From: Cricetomys ansorgei
Lineage: Eukaryota; Chordata; Mammalia; Rodentia; Nesomyidae
Assembly (NCBI GenBank): GCA_026225945.1
Contig: JAMJFZ010000199.1
Location: 66,194,501-66,258,500 of the forward strand
Direction of reading: 5' to 3'
DNA: 64,000 nucleotides
Positions 36,861 to 47,953 of the stretch are shown piece after piece (position 1 is the first letter of the stretch; the number at the start of each line of letters is the position of its first letter). A model generated the notes under the pieces. That model searched no databases, was not told the origin of the DNA, and was given only the letters and a program-made list of their open reading frames with translations. Both the position numbers and the translations under genes were made by a program.

Positions 36861-37377
36861 CAAAAAAGGAAATACAAATAAACAAATAAATAGCATCAGG
36901 TCATCAAACTAAAGGAACATGCCTAAGGCTTTCATTCAAATTCAGTAACTCTGGAAAGACACTATCCAGTCTGAGGAAAGAAAACTTGAGGACAGTGATT
37001 ATTGTTGACTGCCTGTGTATAAGGGTCCATTATATCCAGAGTGAGCACAGGGCATCCATAGACACCCTACTCCTCATATCACAGGGCATCTGAACCATGA
37101 AAGGAACACCACAGAGCAACACTATAGCATCTGAAATCATGGGGGTGCTTGCACCCAACAAGCTACCTGCTGTGATAATTTTCTCCCTTGCCAAAGCCTT
37201 GCCCAAACTACTTCATCTGAGATTACTCAATATGTAGTGGCATGATTTTATCCCTGTGAATTTTGGATTCTCCGTTTGCACTGAGAATACAGAAGGAGTC
37301 AGTGTGGCCCTGCCAGTTCCTAGTGTAGTGTCTGAAGTATACTGATTGTTAAATCTCTGTTAAATTCTTGTCTGATT

Positions 37378-37690
37378 TGGAATGAAGGTTCCTGTCTCCC
37401 AAACTTCATATATGAAAGCATTAACCTCTAAGATGAAGCTATTTAGGGACTGGGTCCTTAAGGAAAGCAATAGATTGAACAAGTTCAGAAGGCAGCATTC
37501 TAATAGGATATAATGAGAACGGACATGAAGCTATAGAGTATAAGATCTGATGAAAGAGAGGTAGACAATACTTACCAGAGCCACCAAGCCTGACTTTAAG
37601 CCATCTTATGTTCTGACCTGTAAGAAAGCATATTTCTGGTGTTTTAGCACTTAACCTGTGATATTTTGTTGAGTAATTCTGAGCAATCTT
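37378..37690 (+). repeat. MLT1-type MaLR LTR (mammal-wide)
   Basis: CCTGTCTCCCAAACTTCATA with ATGAAAGCATTAACC (family CCCCCAAATTCATATGTTGAAGCCCTAACC), GACTGGGTCCTTAAGGAAAG, TCTAATAGGATATAATGAGA and the end GCATATTTCTGGTGTTTTAG plus GTGATATTTTGTTGAGTAAT (family CTGTGGTATTTTGTTATGG) are all in order. It is a solitary, old LTR with no coding part. Confidence 0.8.
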
Positions 37691-39249
37691 TCCTTTTCCC
37701 TTCTCTTATCTTCTGTAATATAAAAACAAGTTGTATCAACCAGAGTTCCATGGCTGTATTTTTCCAACATGTGTTTTCCATTCTGACTCCATTACAACCA
37801 TTTGGATTCTATTATACAGTTAATTCTGTTTAGATGATTAATGTGATAACAGTGTTGGACTTCTCAAATAAAAGCAGTGCATCCTCCTTAATAAGCGTGC
37901 TGCAATGATGATGTCTTTAAATGTCAGATGAAATATATGTTTGTGCAATTACTGGTATAGAAAATTTGTCAGGTTTTCTCCTATTACTGTAAAATTAGAT
38001 ACTAAAAACCCCATATTTAAGATTCACTCATTACTTATAACAGCTCACCTACTGATAGAAGCTGATTGCATTCAGAAATTTAATTAAAAATAAGTGGATA
38101 TCACTGGTTCCAACTCCTATCCCAATATTTTTTCTAACATGAATTTATTAAATCACTAGGTCATCTTGGGGATTATATGATTTTAGAAACAGCACTGAAC
38201 CTGTCATGTTGCCGCCTTTTCCTGAGCTCAGCTCACTGCTTCAGAAACTCTAAGATTTACATGAAGTACCAATAAATTGAGAAATTTTAAAACGTTTTGG
38301 AGACAGGATTATATCATAGTTCTTCTTATCACCATTCATTTGAAGGTAGAGAGTGTGAAAATTGTACACATGTCTCAGAATCATAATTCTAGCTACTACT
38401 TAGGATAGCTGAAAGGGCAATGGACCTAGAATTATGTAATAAATTGGTATTCCTCATCCTGCTGTTAAGTACAAGATAATTTTGAGACCCTTTATCTATC
38501 ATTCACAGGCATACATTAGATAGGTTAGTTAGCCCAGATATTTTATTTATTGGCATAATATATACTGATATATGTACTTCTACATACTACTCAGAAACTA
38601 CTATGAACAAATCAAGTCATATTCACTAAAAGTTTCTTTGTCTTTGTGATTGACTCCAATTCATTTCCCTTTAGGTTGCTATATATAAAACTGTTCACTA
38701 TTGATTCTGTTATTTATATAGTTGTGATGACTCTATTGACATAGAAATAAATATACAAGTTGGTTATGTTAAACATATTTTTAAAACTTATAAAATATGT
38801 GATATAACAAAATGCTATCTGAAAACATATGGTTACATTGGGTCAAAACTTCTCAAATTCTTCTGGATAATTTAATAATTCATTCAAGTCTGTGAATATG
38901 TATGAAGTTCATTTTATCTGAATGATTAATTTACTTAGTCTTCTTCCATGTATTACGTCACTCAAAGCAAGTCATGTACTATCATAGAATGCACAGTGTT
39001 ATAATTTTGGATACTATTGATAGGGAAGGAGACCAAGATTGTCAATAATGAATATGATGTTGAACTAAAACGAGGTCATTGGGAGAGGGGTGTCTCAATG
39101 GGAGGGGATAGTAAAACATGGATAAAAATAAATAAATAAGGAAGAGAGATACTGGAAAAGGAATGGTTTAAGGGGAGGAATGAAGTGAAGTGTAGGGACA
39201 AAGGTGAAAGGGTTAACCAAATGAAGGAGGAATGAAAAGGCTTGTAACC
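37691..39249. other. unassigned A/T-rich sequence
   Basis: Nothing named. The A/G-rich part at 39070-39250 resembles an L1 3' end but lacks specific landmarks. Confidence 0.4.
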
Positions 39250-39386
39250 AAATGTGGTAGTACATTATTATGGCCATGAACTAATCCTCTGCAAAGGTAA
39301 GAAAGCTCCCATTTAAATGCTTTCTTTTGTAAGAGTTGCTTTGGTCATTGTAGCTCTTTACAGTAATAGAATAGTAATTAAAACCA
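39250..39386 (+). repeat. 3' end of rodent MaLR-type LTR
   Basis: GGCCATGAACTAATCCTCTG, AAGGTAAGAAAGCTCCCATT, AATGCTTTCTTTTGTAAGAG and TTGCTTTGGTCATTGTAGC, then CAGTAATAGAATAG, match the conserved end of a common rodent LTR (GGACTAAACCTCTGAAACTG, GTAAGCAAGCCCCCAATTAA, TATAAGAGTTGCCTTGGTCA, CAGCAATAGAA). The 5' half is missing or unrecognisable. Confidence 0.78.
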
Positions 39387-39443
39387 AGTTAAAAATATTA
39401 TTCTCAAACAGAGATTGAAAGGAAATACCGAACCATGCATGGC

Positions 39444-39490
39444 AAAAAAAGAAACAAAAAACAAACAAACAAACAAACAAAAAAAAAAAC
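39444..39490 (+). repeat. (CAAA)n / A-rich tract
   Basis: Tandem ACAA units followed by a run of A; low complexity. Confidence 0.92.
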
Positions 39491-40374
39491 CAACTACTGG
39501 TAAAGGCCCTGGGCAATTAAATAAAACCCCAGTTCTGATAATAGGATACTTACTTATGAGTTGCTGGACTATAAGTGTCCAGAGACCCTCACAACAATAC
39601 AGACTCTTGCCATTCCTTTTAAATGCTCATCAGAACTATAAGATAAGACCCTATTGCCAAAGATAACACATACCTTGATTACATCAAATAGAGAAGTGAA
39701 AATGTAACTTAGGTGAAATCTTCCTCCAGCAATTGAAGTTTCTGAGCTCTGGAAAGTGTTGCAAATCCTGATCAGAGAGGAAAAAAAAGCACGATTGTTT
39801 TACCCAGCTCTTAACCTTGTGAACTAAAGAGGATATTTTAATATTGTGGCAACCCCACTGTACATCCATGAAGAAGTGCTTTGGAAGGAGAACTGTGGGT
39901 TAAAATATCAGGGAGGTCTCAGGGTTGTTTCTTAAGGACAGATTTTGGCTAAGAGACTCTTAAAACATGAGTAAATTTTGTAAAGAATGATGTTTCCTTG
40001 AGTTCACATTGATAATCACTATTGGTTATAAATAATGTGGACTTGAACAAGTGAAACGTAAGTGTTGTGTATATCTTAATGAGTGAACTGATTGCCTGGA
40101 ATATCTCAATCACATCATATCAAATTTAAATTTGCCTTCCTTTATGACATTGAATTTGGGAATGTGTGTTTAATAATTCTTTGCAACCCTAAATTTCACA
40201 TTCTTCTCCCACGTAGTTTTTGCATCATGAGCTTCCTGAAACTTTCCAGAGTGCTACAATAAGAAGATAGGTAGGTAGTAAAAGAAAATGAATATTGACA
40301 CCGAAATTATTAACAATAATCATAAAAGTCCATTTGCATTGAAGTTCTTTATTCTTTAAGAATTTCGTATATTT

Positions 40375-40560
40375 ACAAAATGTATTTTGATCTTATCCAC
40401 TCTCTAACTTTCCCAGATCTTTTCCCCTTATAAACCTCCAACACAAAGTCCTTTTTAATGGAGTCCTGTCTTCTTTGAATATTTTATGTATACATTTTGT
40501 ATGGTGTATATATAATATGCACATACCTCATTTTGTCCAATGGGATTTATTAGTACAAAG
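40375..40560 (-). mobile_element. L1 3' end, antisense
   Basis: CAAAATGTATTTTGATCTTA with CCACTCTCTAACTTTCCCAG and ATCTTTTCCCC is the antisense of the G/A-rich L1 end (GGGAAGATCTGGGAAGAG ... GATCAAAATATATTGTATG). It ends before 40600, where the match is lost. Confidence 0.6.
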
Positions 40561-41144
40561 TCAAGGGTGAGAAATTAAATTGCTTGCCATCAAAATTAAA
40601 TTTTCAAGTTTAAAATTGGCCACAGGAATTTTGTCTTCACATTTCACACAGAGACTGTATCATGGATGAAACAGAGATCCAAGAACAGTTATCCGTGATT
40701 GGGGTGGATGAAATTGAGAAGTAGAGGTTCAGAAGGAGATAAAAAACACTACATAGTGAAGAGGTCTTAGAAATGCATATGACAAACTCAGGAAGGAATG
40801 AGCAATACCATTTGGAATCAGACAGACAAGTGTGGAATGATTCAAAAGATGCAGGGTATGAAAAAGCCTCTAGTATCTTACTGAGGACTACAGTGTACAT
40901 TCAGACAAAAGGAAGCCACAGAAAATATTTCCTCTCATAATTCTGCCTTGAGCAAGCCCTGGGCCTGTGCAGAGAAGTGAAGCTTCTGACAAGAGTTCAT
41001 ATTTTTCAACTTTCAGTGTGATTCCTCCTGCCGTACTATACTGAAACTCTTTGGCTCCTTGCTCTGTATTCCCCTGAGCTGAATGCCCTGAATTTCTGAA
41101 TGCTGATGTAGGGGTGGATGTTTAGAGGCTGGTCCTTGGTTATA

Positions 41145-41158
41145 GTTGCCGTGGCAAC
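41145..41158. promoter_or_regulatory. RFX X-box-like palindrome
   Basis: GTTGCCGTGGCAAC consists of perfect 6-bp inverted half sites GTTGCC and GGCAAC with a 2-bp spacer, which is the architecture of the X-box bound by RFX-family factors. The surrounding 250 bp is repeat-free and less A/T-rich than its neighbours. Binding or function is inference only. Confidence 0.45.
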
Positions 41159-41885
41159 CATCTCCTTGATATTGATATTGACTTGATCCTCACATCTGCT
41201 GGTGCTTTGTTTATGACCATTGGAGAGAAACATCTCTGCAGGAAGCTTGCAAGAGAAGAGAGGCTCTTGTCTCATCCAAAGAAAGGATATTTACACATCA
41301 AGAGGAGAGTATTTTACAGTACCATTTCCTCTTTTTCATACATATATTTTTTAAAAAATTGTTGCACTGGATGGGGAATGTCAGTGATTTGAGACATAAG
41401 TTGGGAATGAAAAGAAAATGAAAAATAAGAATGAATAGGGTTTGTGACATTTATATCAGAAATTCCGAACTTGGGTTTCTATGACTCTCGCAATGTGATA
41501 GCTGAAGCAAAGTCTCCTTAGTCTTCAAAGATATCTTAAGGCCAGGCTTATTAATGTTCAGTGTCTGAGATACAGCACATTCAACACTGGTTTAAGCTAA
41601 GCCCAAGGAACGGTGCTAGTGATAATGACAGAATCTATAAGAAATTTACTATTTGTAATGTTGAACCCTCAAAAGGGTCTTTAATAAGATAAGCACAATG
41701 ATGTCCTTGTTAAGTCAGAGGCAGCATTTTTAAAGCAATGGGGTGATCACAAGGAGTTCTTAGACATAGATTCACTGAAAATCATTTTTTTTTCATGAAC
41801 ATACAATATAGTAAACAAAATGATCGTCCTGTGATAAAATAGTTATTGGCAGACTCTCCTGGCTTTTGATATGAGAATACCCTGG

Positions 41886-41992
41886 AAACTGTGAGAGAAA
41901 GAGATGGAAAAGAGAGTAAAAGAGAGAGAGGTGGGGGAAGAGGCAAAGGAGATAGGAGGGAGAGAGGAAGAAGGTAGGAGGGAGCTTATGTT
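41886..41992 (+). repeat. purine-rich (GA-rich) tract
   Basis: About 100 bp of A/G with GAGAGAGA and AGGAGGGAGAG segments and few pyrimidines. Confidence 0.85.
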
Positions 41993-42491
41993 TCAGGCTC
42001 AAGGGCATAGTTTTATAATATAGCATCATCTGCTACCCCAGTGGAGAAATGGAGATGCTACCACAATCAGAGAAGATAGCCAGTACAGAGGACAGACCGC
42101 AGATAAGGAGGTAAGTCACTAGTGCAGCAAAAGATAAATAAGATAGATCTTTATCTTTAGTCACATTGTACTGAACTATCAAGTTTGCAGATGGTTGTAA
42201 AACTTTAAGCTCTGAAAATTAGGTGAACAATTATTTGATCACTCTGGTGGAGCACTACTAATAATTGGTTTTATAAGTCAGTCACAAAGAAAACAATAGT
42301 GAGCTTCAAAGTCTGGGAATAATAGAAAGTATTTTATGTATATTATCACTTTGCCAAAATTTCAGAAATCAATTAAAATGTAATCATTTCTAAGTGATTC
42401 AAAACTACCTTCCATAACTATCAATAAATTGAAAATATAGTCTTTTAAAATATTCTTATAACAAAATACTACTTTAAGAATTCATTAAGTA

Positions 42492-42624
42492 CTAGGTGGT
42501 GGTGGTGGTGGATGCCTTTAATCCCAGCACTAGGGAAGCAGAGACAGGCAGATCTCTTTGAGTTTGAGGCCAGCCTGGTCTAGACAGAGAGTTCCAGGAC
42601 ACCCAGAGTTACAACAGAGAAACC
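42492..42624 (+). repeat. B1 SINE with target-site duplication, tail missing
   Basis: GATGCCTTTAATCCCAGCAC, AGCAGAGACAGGCAGATCTC, TTGAGGCCAGCCTGGTCTAG and GAGTTCCAGGACACCCAGAG are the B1 hallmarks, with Pol III box A and B regions. The start has a (GGT)n expansion. An exact 9-bp target duplication, CATTAAGTA, lies at 42483-42491 and 42625-42633. The element stops at GAGAAACC and lacks the usual CTGTCTC end and A-tail. Confidence 0.96.
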
Positions 42625-42647
42625 CATTAAGTAATTGTCTAATCAAT

Positions 42648-42692
42648 TATCTTAGTTTCATTTCTGTTGCTGTCATAAAAGCTCTGACATAA
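42648..42692 (-). repeat. short fragment of rodent LTR-type repeat
   Basis: TCTTAGTTTCATTTCTGTTG then CTGTCATAAAAGCTCTGACA resembles the antisense start of the rodent ERVL/MaLR-like LTR. Only about 45 bp is left before the L1 UTR sequence begins. Confidence 0.45.
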
Positions 42693-42939
42693 AGTAAGTT
42701 AACTATGAACCCTTCAAACTACAACAGTGACTAGTCTGAAAAGCACATGGTTCAATAGTGGCGTGGATGTTCTGGAAATAATCAACTATTTTCTGATTGG
42801 AGCAAAGGCCATCTCTAAGAGATGGAACCAATACATGGCATTATTAAACAGACCAAGGACCTGTGGTTAGATAGACCATAGGCTTTAAGGGAGAACTAAG
42901 TACTATTATTCTGCTAAATGAATATGCTATTAAAAGAAC
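42693..42939 (+). mobile_element. Lx-type L1 3' UTR, first part (host of nested insertion)
   Basis: AACTATGAACCCTTCAAACT, ACAACAGTGACTAGTCTGAA, AGCAAAGGCCATCTCTAAGA, GACCTGTGGTTAGATAGACC and TTCTGCTAAATGAATATGCT belong to the region after ORF2 in rodent L1. The sequence breaks after CTATTAAAAGAAC and resumes at 43240 with CCTAATAACTCATTGCTAG, the expected next part of the UTR. Confidence 0.85.
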
Positions 42940-43231
42940 CCACATAAACCCATATATGTAATATCACATAAACAGAGCAAGTTGTATTTGGGTATTTAGG
43001 AAAAATACATATACTTGCATATGCATACGTATATCCATGTATATGTATGCATATGCATGTAATAGTAATTAATTTTTCAAAAGGTCATGAGTTCAAAAGA
43101 GAGCTAGGAGAGGTATATGAGAGGGTTTTGAGAGAAGAAAAGGAAGGGGAGAATGATGTAATTGAATTATAATCTCAAAATAAAAGGGAAAAATAAAGAA
43201 GTAAAAAATAAAAATTAAAATAGAAATAGAA
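42940..43231 (+). mobile_element. second L1 3' end inserted inside the first L1
   Basis: The inserted copy contains AGAGCAAGTTGTATTTGGGT, the AT/CA block, GGTCATGAGTTCAAAAGAGA, GGTATATGAGAGGGTTTTGA and GATGTAATTGAATTATAATC with CTCAAAATAAAAG, then an A-rich tail. It is bounded by an 8-bp target duplication, AAAAGAAC, at 42932-42939 and 43232-43239. Same strand as its host. Confidence 0.88.
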
Positions 43232-43853
43232 AAAAGAACTCCTAATAACTCATTGCTAGAACAATAAATCAGACCAGTTGTCAACCCTCATTAGAGAAGA
43301 CTCTCCTTCATCAGATGGCAGTTAACACAAAGAACTTCAAATGGTCAACCAACAGATAACAACATACTGGTGTGATCAGCCTTAAATCTGACATTCATAT
43401 TATACCCCTCCCTCCAAGGCTCAGAGATCTTTGTAGAAAAGGAAGCATCTACATTGTGAGAGTCAAAATCTGTTGATAATTTCAATAAAAGTGATTTACA
43501 GGCACAACAGAGAAGATGTACAGATGAACTCACAGAAATTATGACATCTCCAGCCATACAAAATTCCTGGCAAAGAGGGAGGAGTGATGACTGTTTCAAT
43601 CCCACCGCTCGCTGAACAGCTATTGGCATTTGATGGCTGCTAGGAGAGGAAGAGGACATTTTCCTTTAAATGATGTGACTCTGATAGGCTGAGCACAGAC
43701 TAGGGACATGAAATGGACTTGGTGTGGGGGTGGTAATCTCAAAGTTGGGTTGAAAGAGAAAGGAGGGCTGAGAAAATAGTGAGGGGAGGAGTCGAGAGAG
43801 GTTAACTATGTTCAAAATACATTATAAAAAATTCTTTAAATTTTTTTAAAGGC
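43232..43853 (+). mobile_element. Lx-type L1 3' UTR, second part, to its 3' end
   Basis: It continues the host L1: AATCAGACCAGTTGTCAACC, CAGATGGCAGTTAACACAAA, AAGGCTCAGAGATCTTTGTA, ATGAACTCACAGAAATTATG, TGATGGCTGCTAGGAGAGGA, then GTGAGGGGAGGAGTCGAGAG and GTTCAAAATACATTATAAAA before a short A/T tail. All are L1 UTR landmarks in order, and no coding frame is present. Confidence 0.88.
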
Positions 43854-44213
43854 AGCTCAGGAGAGAAAGCATTTATTTGACTGACAATTGCAGATCAAAT
43901 TGTTCCTGTGATGAAGTCAAGGCTGGAGCTTAAAGTATCACACCCACAGTCACAAGCAGAGAAAATAAGCACAGGCATCCTTGGCCACTTACTTCCTTAT
44001 GCTCAACTAGCTTCTTTCACTCATACAGATCTGGACCAGCCTGTAAAATGGCAGCTCCGCACTGAGAGTGGATCTTCCCTATTAATTAACACCTAAGGCA
44101 GTCCAGTCCCCTACAAACATGGCCATGAGACAATTGATCTAGATAATTCCTCAGTGAGATGATTTTCTCCGGGGATCCTAGTTTATGTCAAGTTGACAAT
44201 TAAAATGAACCGA
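43854..44213 (-). repeat. rodent ERVL/MaLR-like solitary LTR
   Basis: GCATTTATTTGACTGACAAT, CACAAGCAGAGAAAATAAGC, CTGGACCAGCCTGTAAAATG, GTGGATCTTCCCTATTAATT, AATTGATCTAGATAATTCCT and the end TATGTCAAGTTGACAATTAA are the antisense landmarks of a common rodent LTR-type repeat. It is near full length and non-coding. It sits directly after the L1 3' end. Confidence 0.75.
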
Positions 44214-44644
44214 AAAAAAACCCAGACTTATACCAATATTTGAATACATTAGGATAAAAGAATAAGAGGAAAATAATTAAATTACCAACCTAGACATCTA
44301 CGGAAAAACAACAATAAAACCTTTCTGTGTGGAAGAATAAAGTACATCATTGGTGCTTAAATCGATAGCAAATGTACACAAGAAAAAAAATCTCCCTTAG
44401 GAAAATCAATTGAAGTGCTAAAGGAAATATTAGTAAACAATTTCAACTATGAGAGAAGACAAAGTCCGAAATCTTAACTGCTTTATAATTCATTCTTTCT
44501 GAGGACTTAGTGCACCAAAATTGTGATTTACAGGTGTAATTACTGGCAACTATTAATATTTCCATAAATTGCCCCTGTTCTATTAGTGGTCAACCATGAT
44601 CTAGGAAATAATGAGGTTCATGGTATTAATCCTCATCCTCCTAC

Positions 44645-44740
44645 TGATTGTAATAACAATAATGTCTTCAGTTATTAGCTTCCACTGCACCAGACACTGT
44701 GCAGAGTAAGCATTTTCCTTATATAGTCTCATGGTATTTT
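44645..44740 (-). repeat. MIR SINE fragment
   Basis: Antisense MIR start: AATAACAATAATG, CCACTGCACCAGACACTGTG and CAGAGTAAGCATTTTCCTTA (family TGCCAGGCACTGTGCTAAGCGC). Confidence 0.6.
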
Positions 44741-44769
44741 ACAGTTTCCTGTGCATTATTTCTTACTTA

Positions 44770-45010
44770 CAGAATAACAATAACAATGAATACAATAACA
44801 AAACAACCATTATAACACACAATCAGTGCCTTTTATGTAATGTTTCATATGTAAACTCATTCAATCCCTTAGAACATTTCATTCTTTGGAATCTTTTCTA
44901 TCCTCAGTGTGTGAATAAGAAACTAGCATGCATCAAGATTAAGTGATTTATCCAAAGTAACGGAGCTAATGATTGGCAGAGATGGAATTTGTATGGAAGC
45001 AATGTGGATC
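44770..45010 (-). repeat. MIR SINE
   Basis: Antisense MIR: TAAACTCATTCAATCCCTTA, then after a degraded part AATAAGAAACTAGCATGCAT, GATTAAGTGATTTATCCAAA, GTAACGGAGCTAATGATTGG and CAGAGATGGAATTTG (family AGGTTAAGTGACTTGCCCAAGGTCACACAGCTAG ... TGGCAGAGCTGGGATT). Confidence 0.75.
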
Positions 45011-45089
45011 AAAATGCACTTCCCATCAACACATGGGATTACTCCTCTATGAAGAAGTCTTGCCCTAGGTGGGTTAGTCAACTTGCCCA

Positions 45090-45172
45090 ACAATGTAGCT
45101 GGGGTGTGGTTCTATGAGAACACACTTTTCTAGCATGTACAATGCCCAGGATTCAATTATGAATAACTTTAA
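45090..45172 (+). repeat. ID/RSINE1-type SINE fragment
   Basis: TGTAGCTGGGGTGTGGTTCT, TTTTCTAGCATGTACAATGC and CCAGGATTCAATTATG match the tRNA-like head shared by rodent ID and B4-type SINEs (GTAGCTCAGTGG ... CTAGCATGCACAAGGCCCTGGGTTCAAT). It is old and truncated. Confidence 0.68.
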
Positions 45173-46329
45173 TGAGTCATACTGTCCTAAAATGCTAGCT
45201 AAAGACAGAGCTGCTCCAGTACTCTTGTGAGGTGACTTCATTTTCCATGCAGCAGATGCTCTGATGATGACAGTGAGCAGGGAACTAGAAGAGGAAACCT
45301 TGCCTTGTTCACCTTATTGGTGTCCTACAAAGGTTTGTTTGTTCAGGAAGGAGACAGGAATGGTTGTGCAGCAGGTTCTCTGGGAGAAAGCCTGGGCCAT
45401 CATGGAATAAGGACTTGTAACAGGGAATCTTCAGAATTGGATCTTTGTCTGAGTATTTACTAAGGTTGTATATATTAAAACATTTTAGAAAAATGAAGTT
45501 TGTCTATGCATATAAAAGAGTGCAGCTGCCAAGGACCATGTGTTTCTGGCTGTATAGTGAGACGGTAATAAAATGCATAGATTAGAATATCCATCCTACT
45601 GCCACTCTTAAATTAGTTAAATAATTATCCTGGAAAATAATTTGTCTCAGTGGGTTTATTTTATTATTGAAATAACATGGTTGTTTAACTGCCACCAGGT
45701 CATATAACTCACTATGATCTCTAATTTAATAAAGTAAAATGGCTTCCTGGTACAGCAATATATTATTAGACCTTCAAAAATCTGTGTCTTTTTTTTTTTT
45801 AACTTTTTAAGGTCCTCTTACTGTGATTAGATTAATTCTAAGGATGCATTGCTTTCAGATATGTGTGCATAAACTGGATTAAAGTAGGGAAGGTTTGCAG
45901 TAAAACAAGAAAACTACATGCAAACTCAGTGTGAGCAGAGAGAAAACAAATGGGCAAAGGTACAAGAGCAGAGCTTGCTGTCAGGCTCAGAGGACATTAG
46001 CATGAGAGGGAGAAGGGGCTTCAGTGTGGGAAAAGAGAATGAAGAAGGGCAAGCAGCAGGTGAAAATGAGCCACTGATACCAACTACATTTTCTAGAATC
46101 TCAGTCCCTCCTCATTAACCCCTATGGGCCATTTTACCCATCTCTTTGAAGAATATATAATGGTGTAGCTATTTACACATGTACACACAAGAAAAAATTT
46201 CCTCCTTTTCTTTTCTTTTTCTTTTCAGACTATGTGTACCTTCAGGATAAAGTGTATATTTGTTTTTTTCTACTCTCCAAAACATTGACCCAGGCAGGCT
46301 CCTTCCAGAAAACTCATGGGAATACATTC
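45173..46329. other. unassigned sequence
   Basis: No repeat family was recognised; a T-run is at 45790-45800. Confidence 0.4.
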
Positions 46330-46530
46330 TACCCAACCCATTTACTATGCTCAGAGTCTTTTACCCACTGTTTCATTTAATTGTCACAGTTCTGATGCAC
46401 ACAGTAGTCTCCTCTCTGTTCTTCACATAGATTAACTAGTAGTAAAAAATAGATTGACGGTTCTCCCACAGTGACTCATAGAACAATGGAAGACAAAGGA
46501 CTTTAGTGTGAAATGTGTGAATTTGAACAC
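46330..46530 (-). repeat. probable MIR SINE, degraded
   Basis: TTTACTATGCTCAGAGTCTT, CTGTTTCATTTAATTGTCAC and TTCTTCACATAGATTAACTA follow the antisense MIR pattern (TACTATGTGCCAGGCAC ... TCATTTAATCCTCAC ... TTTACAGATGAGG). The remainder is weak. Confidence 0.45.
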
Positions 46531-47646
46531 TTCATCTGCTCCACTGGATTTTCTCTTTTCCTAAATGTTATACTAACATACACCAGGGAGGAAAACATCC
46601 TCACTTATCATTCAGGGATTCCCAATGACAGAAAGAAGAATGTAATGTTGTGAAGTCACAATCTACAGCCATATGTAAGCCTTACCATGTGTTTCTTTGC
46701 AGTGGTCAAGGCGGGTAAATTTCAGGACTGAAATTCCTCTCTGGAAGAAATACGCCCCGTGTGTGAAATGAGCACAGGGGATTTTTTTGTGGATACTGGA
46801 CACTTGTTGAATACTCTGGCCTTTAAGTAACAAAGAAAGAAAACATAGTCACTACACAGAGACAATAAAATTACCTAAAAGGGTTATAAAGCCACAGGCC
46901 ATCAAAGAGCATATGTCAGTAAATATATAGATACTCTGAGAAAATAATGCACAGTTCTCAGTAAAACTCCAATTGGTTTCTGAGGACCTATCTTAGGCCC
47001 TTTGTATTCTTCCTATCCCAAACTAGAAAAGATGGCTAACAGTTATTTTAAGGCCTGTGTTGGAGTCTAGCCGAGTGGATTGCAGGATGTGAGGAAGGAC
47101 CTCCATGTGTATAGATGCTGATGGCTCCCAATCTGTACCCAAAGCCGCACTAAGTCATGACCCTTCTCAGTGATAATGTTTCCTTACATTTACTTCTTGC
47201 TTAGTACAATATCTGAAGTTTATTAGAATGCTGACTGCTTTTATTTCCTTTCAACATACCATACCTTCAGCACTAGACCCTGAAACTACTTCTCAAATGC
47301 CTGTTACATGGAGTCCACATGTAAAACACTCAGACATTGTCCCCTAGTTATTATGTAGCCAGACAAAACTAAAATCCTTACTTCGATTTCACCTGAGAAG
47401 TAAAACTCTGAGAAAGAGGTTTAGTGTATGGACTGAAACTTTCCATGTAGGTCACTTCAAAGAGCAAAGCAAATTTACAAGGCAGTACATTTTTACACTT
47501 ACTCTGTTGCAGTTTCTTACTTTATGTGTGAATGCGTGTATGCTTTCTGATCCATGGTATTTGAGATTACTATATGTTTAAGATGTGTGATTTGAATTTT
47601 CAAAACTTGATATTTTTATTTCCATGTTTTTTTTCATCATGTTTTC

Positions 47647-47649
<3 letters not shown>
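46531..47649. other. unassigned sequence
   Basis: Nothing recognised. Confidence 0.4.

Positions 47650-47678
<29 letters not shown>
47650..47678 (+). repeat. (TG)n microsatellite
   Basis: 29-bp TG run followed by an imperfect TGTGTTTGTG stretch. Confidence 0.95.
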
Positions 47679-47684
<6 letters not shown>

Positions 47685-47869
47685 TTGTGCGTTTGTAACA
47701 TCAGATGTTCGGACATTGAGATAACCCAAATACAGCACAGTTAAAAATGGAAACCAAACCCTAAGAACTAAGAAGGAAAATTCTAGTTCCTTGACTGTGC
47801 ATGACCTCTGTGAAGATTCTCAAGTCCTTTTGGGCTAGTATTTTCTAATTTTTAAAAGGGCTATTCTGG

Positions 47870-47909
47870 TCAGGATTCTCAAAAAAACAAAAAACAAAAA
47901 GAACTGTTG

Positions 47910-47953
<44 letters not shown>

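Noticed and set aside
38355..38495. Alu-monomer-like text with TAATTCTAGCTACTAC and TTTTGAGACCCTTTATCT
   Set aside because: Only two weak matches separated by unrelated sequence; not enough for a SINE call.
39050..39250. G/A-rich segment as an L1 3' end
   Set aside because: Composition fits but none of the specific UTR landmarks is present.
46690..46710. Splice-acceptor-like TTTCTTTGCAG
   Set aside because: No downstream coding frame, no paired donor and no conservation evidence. Such matches are common by chance.
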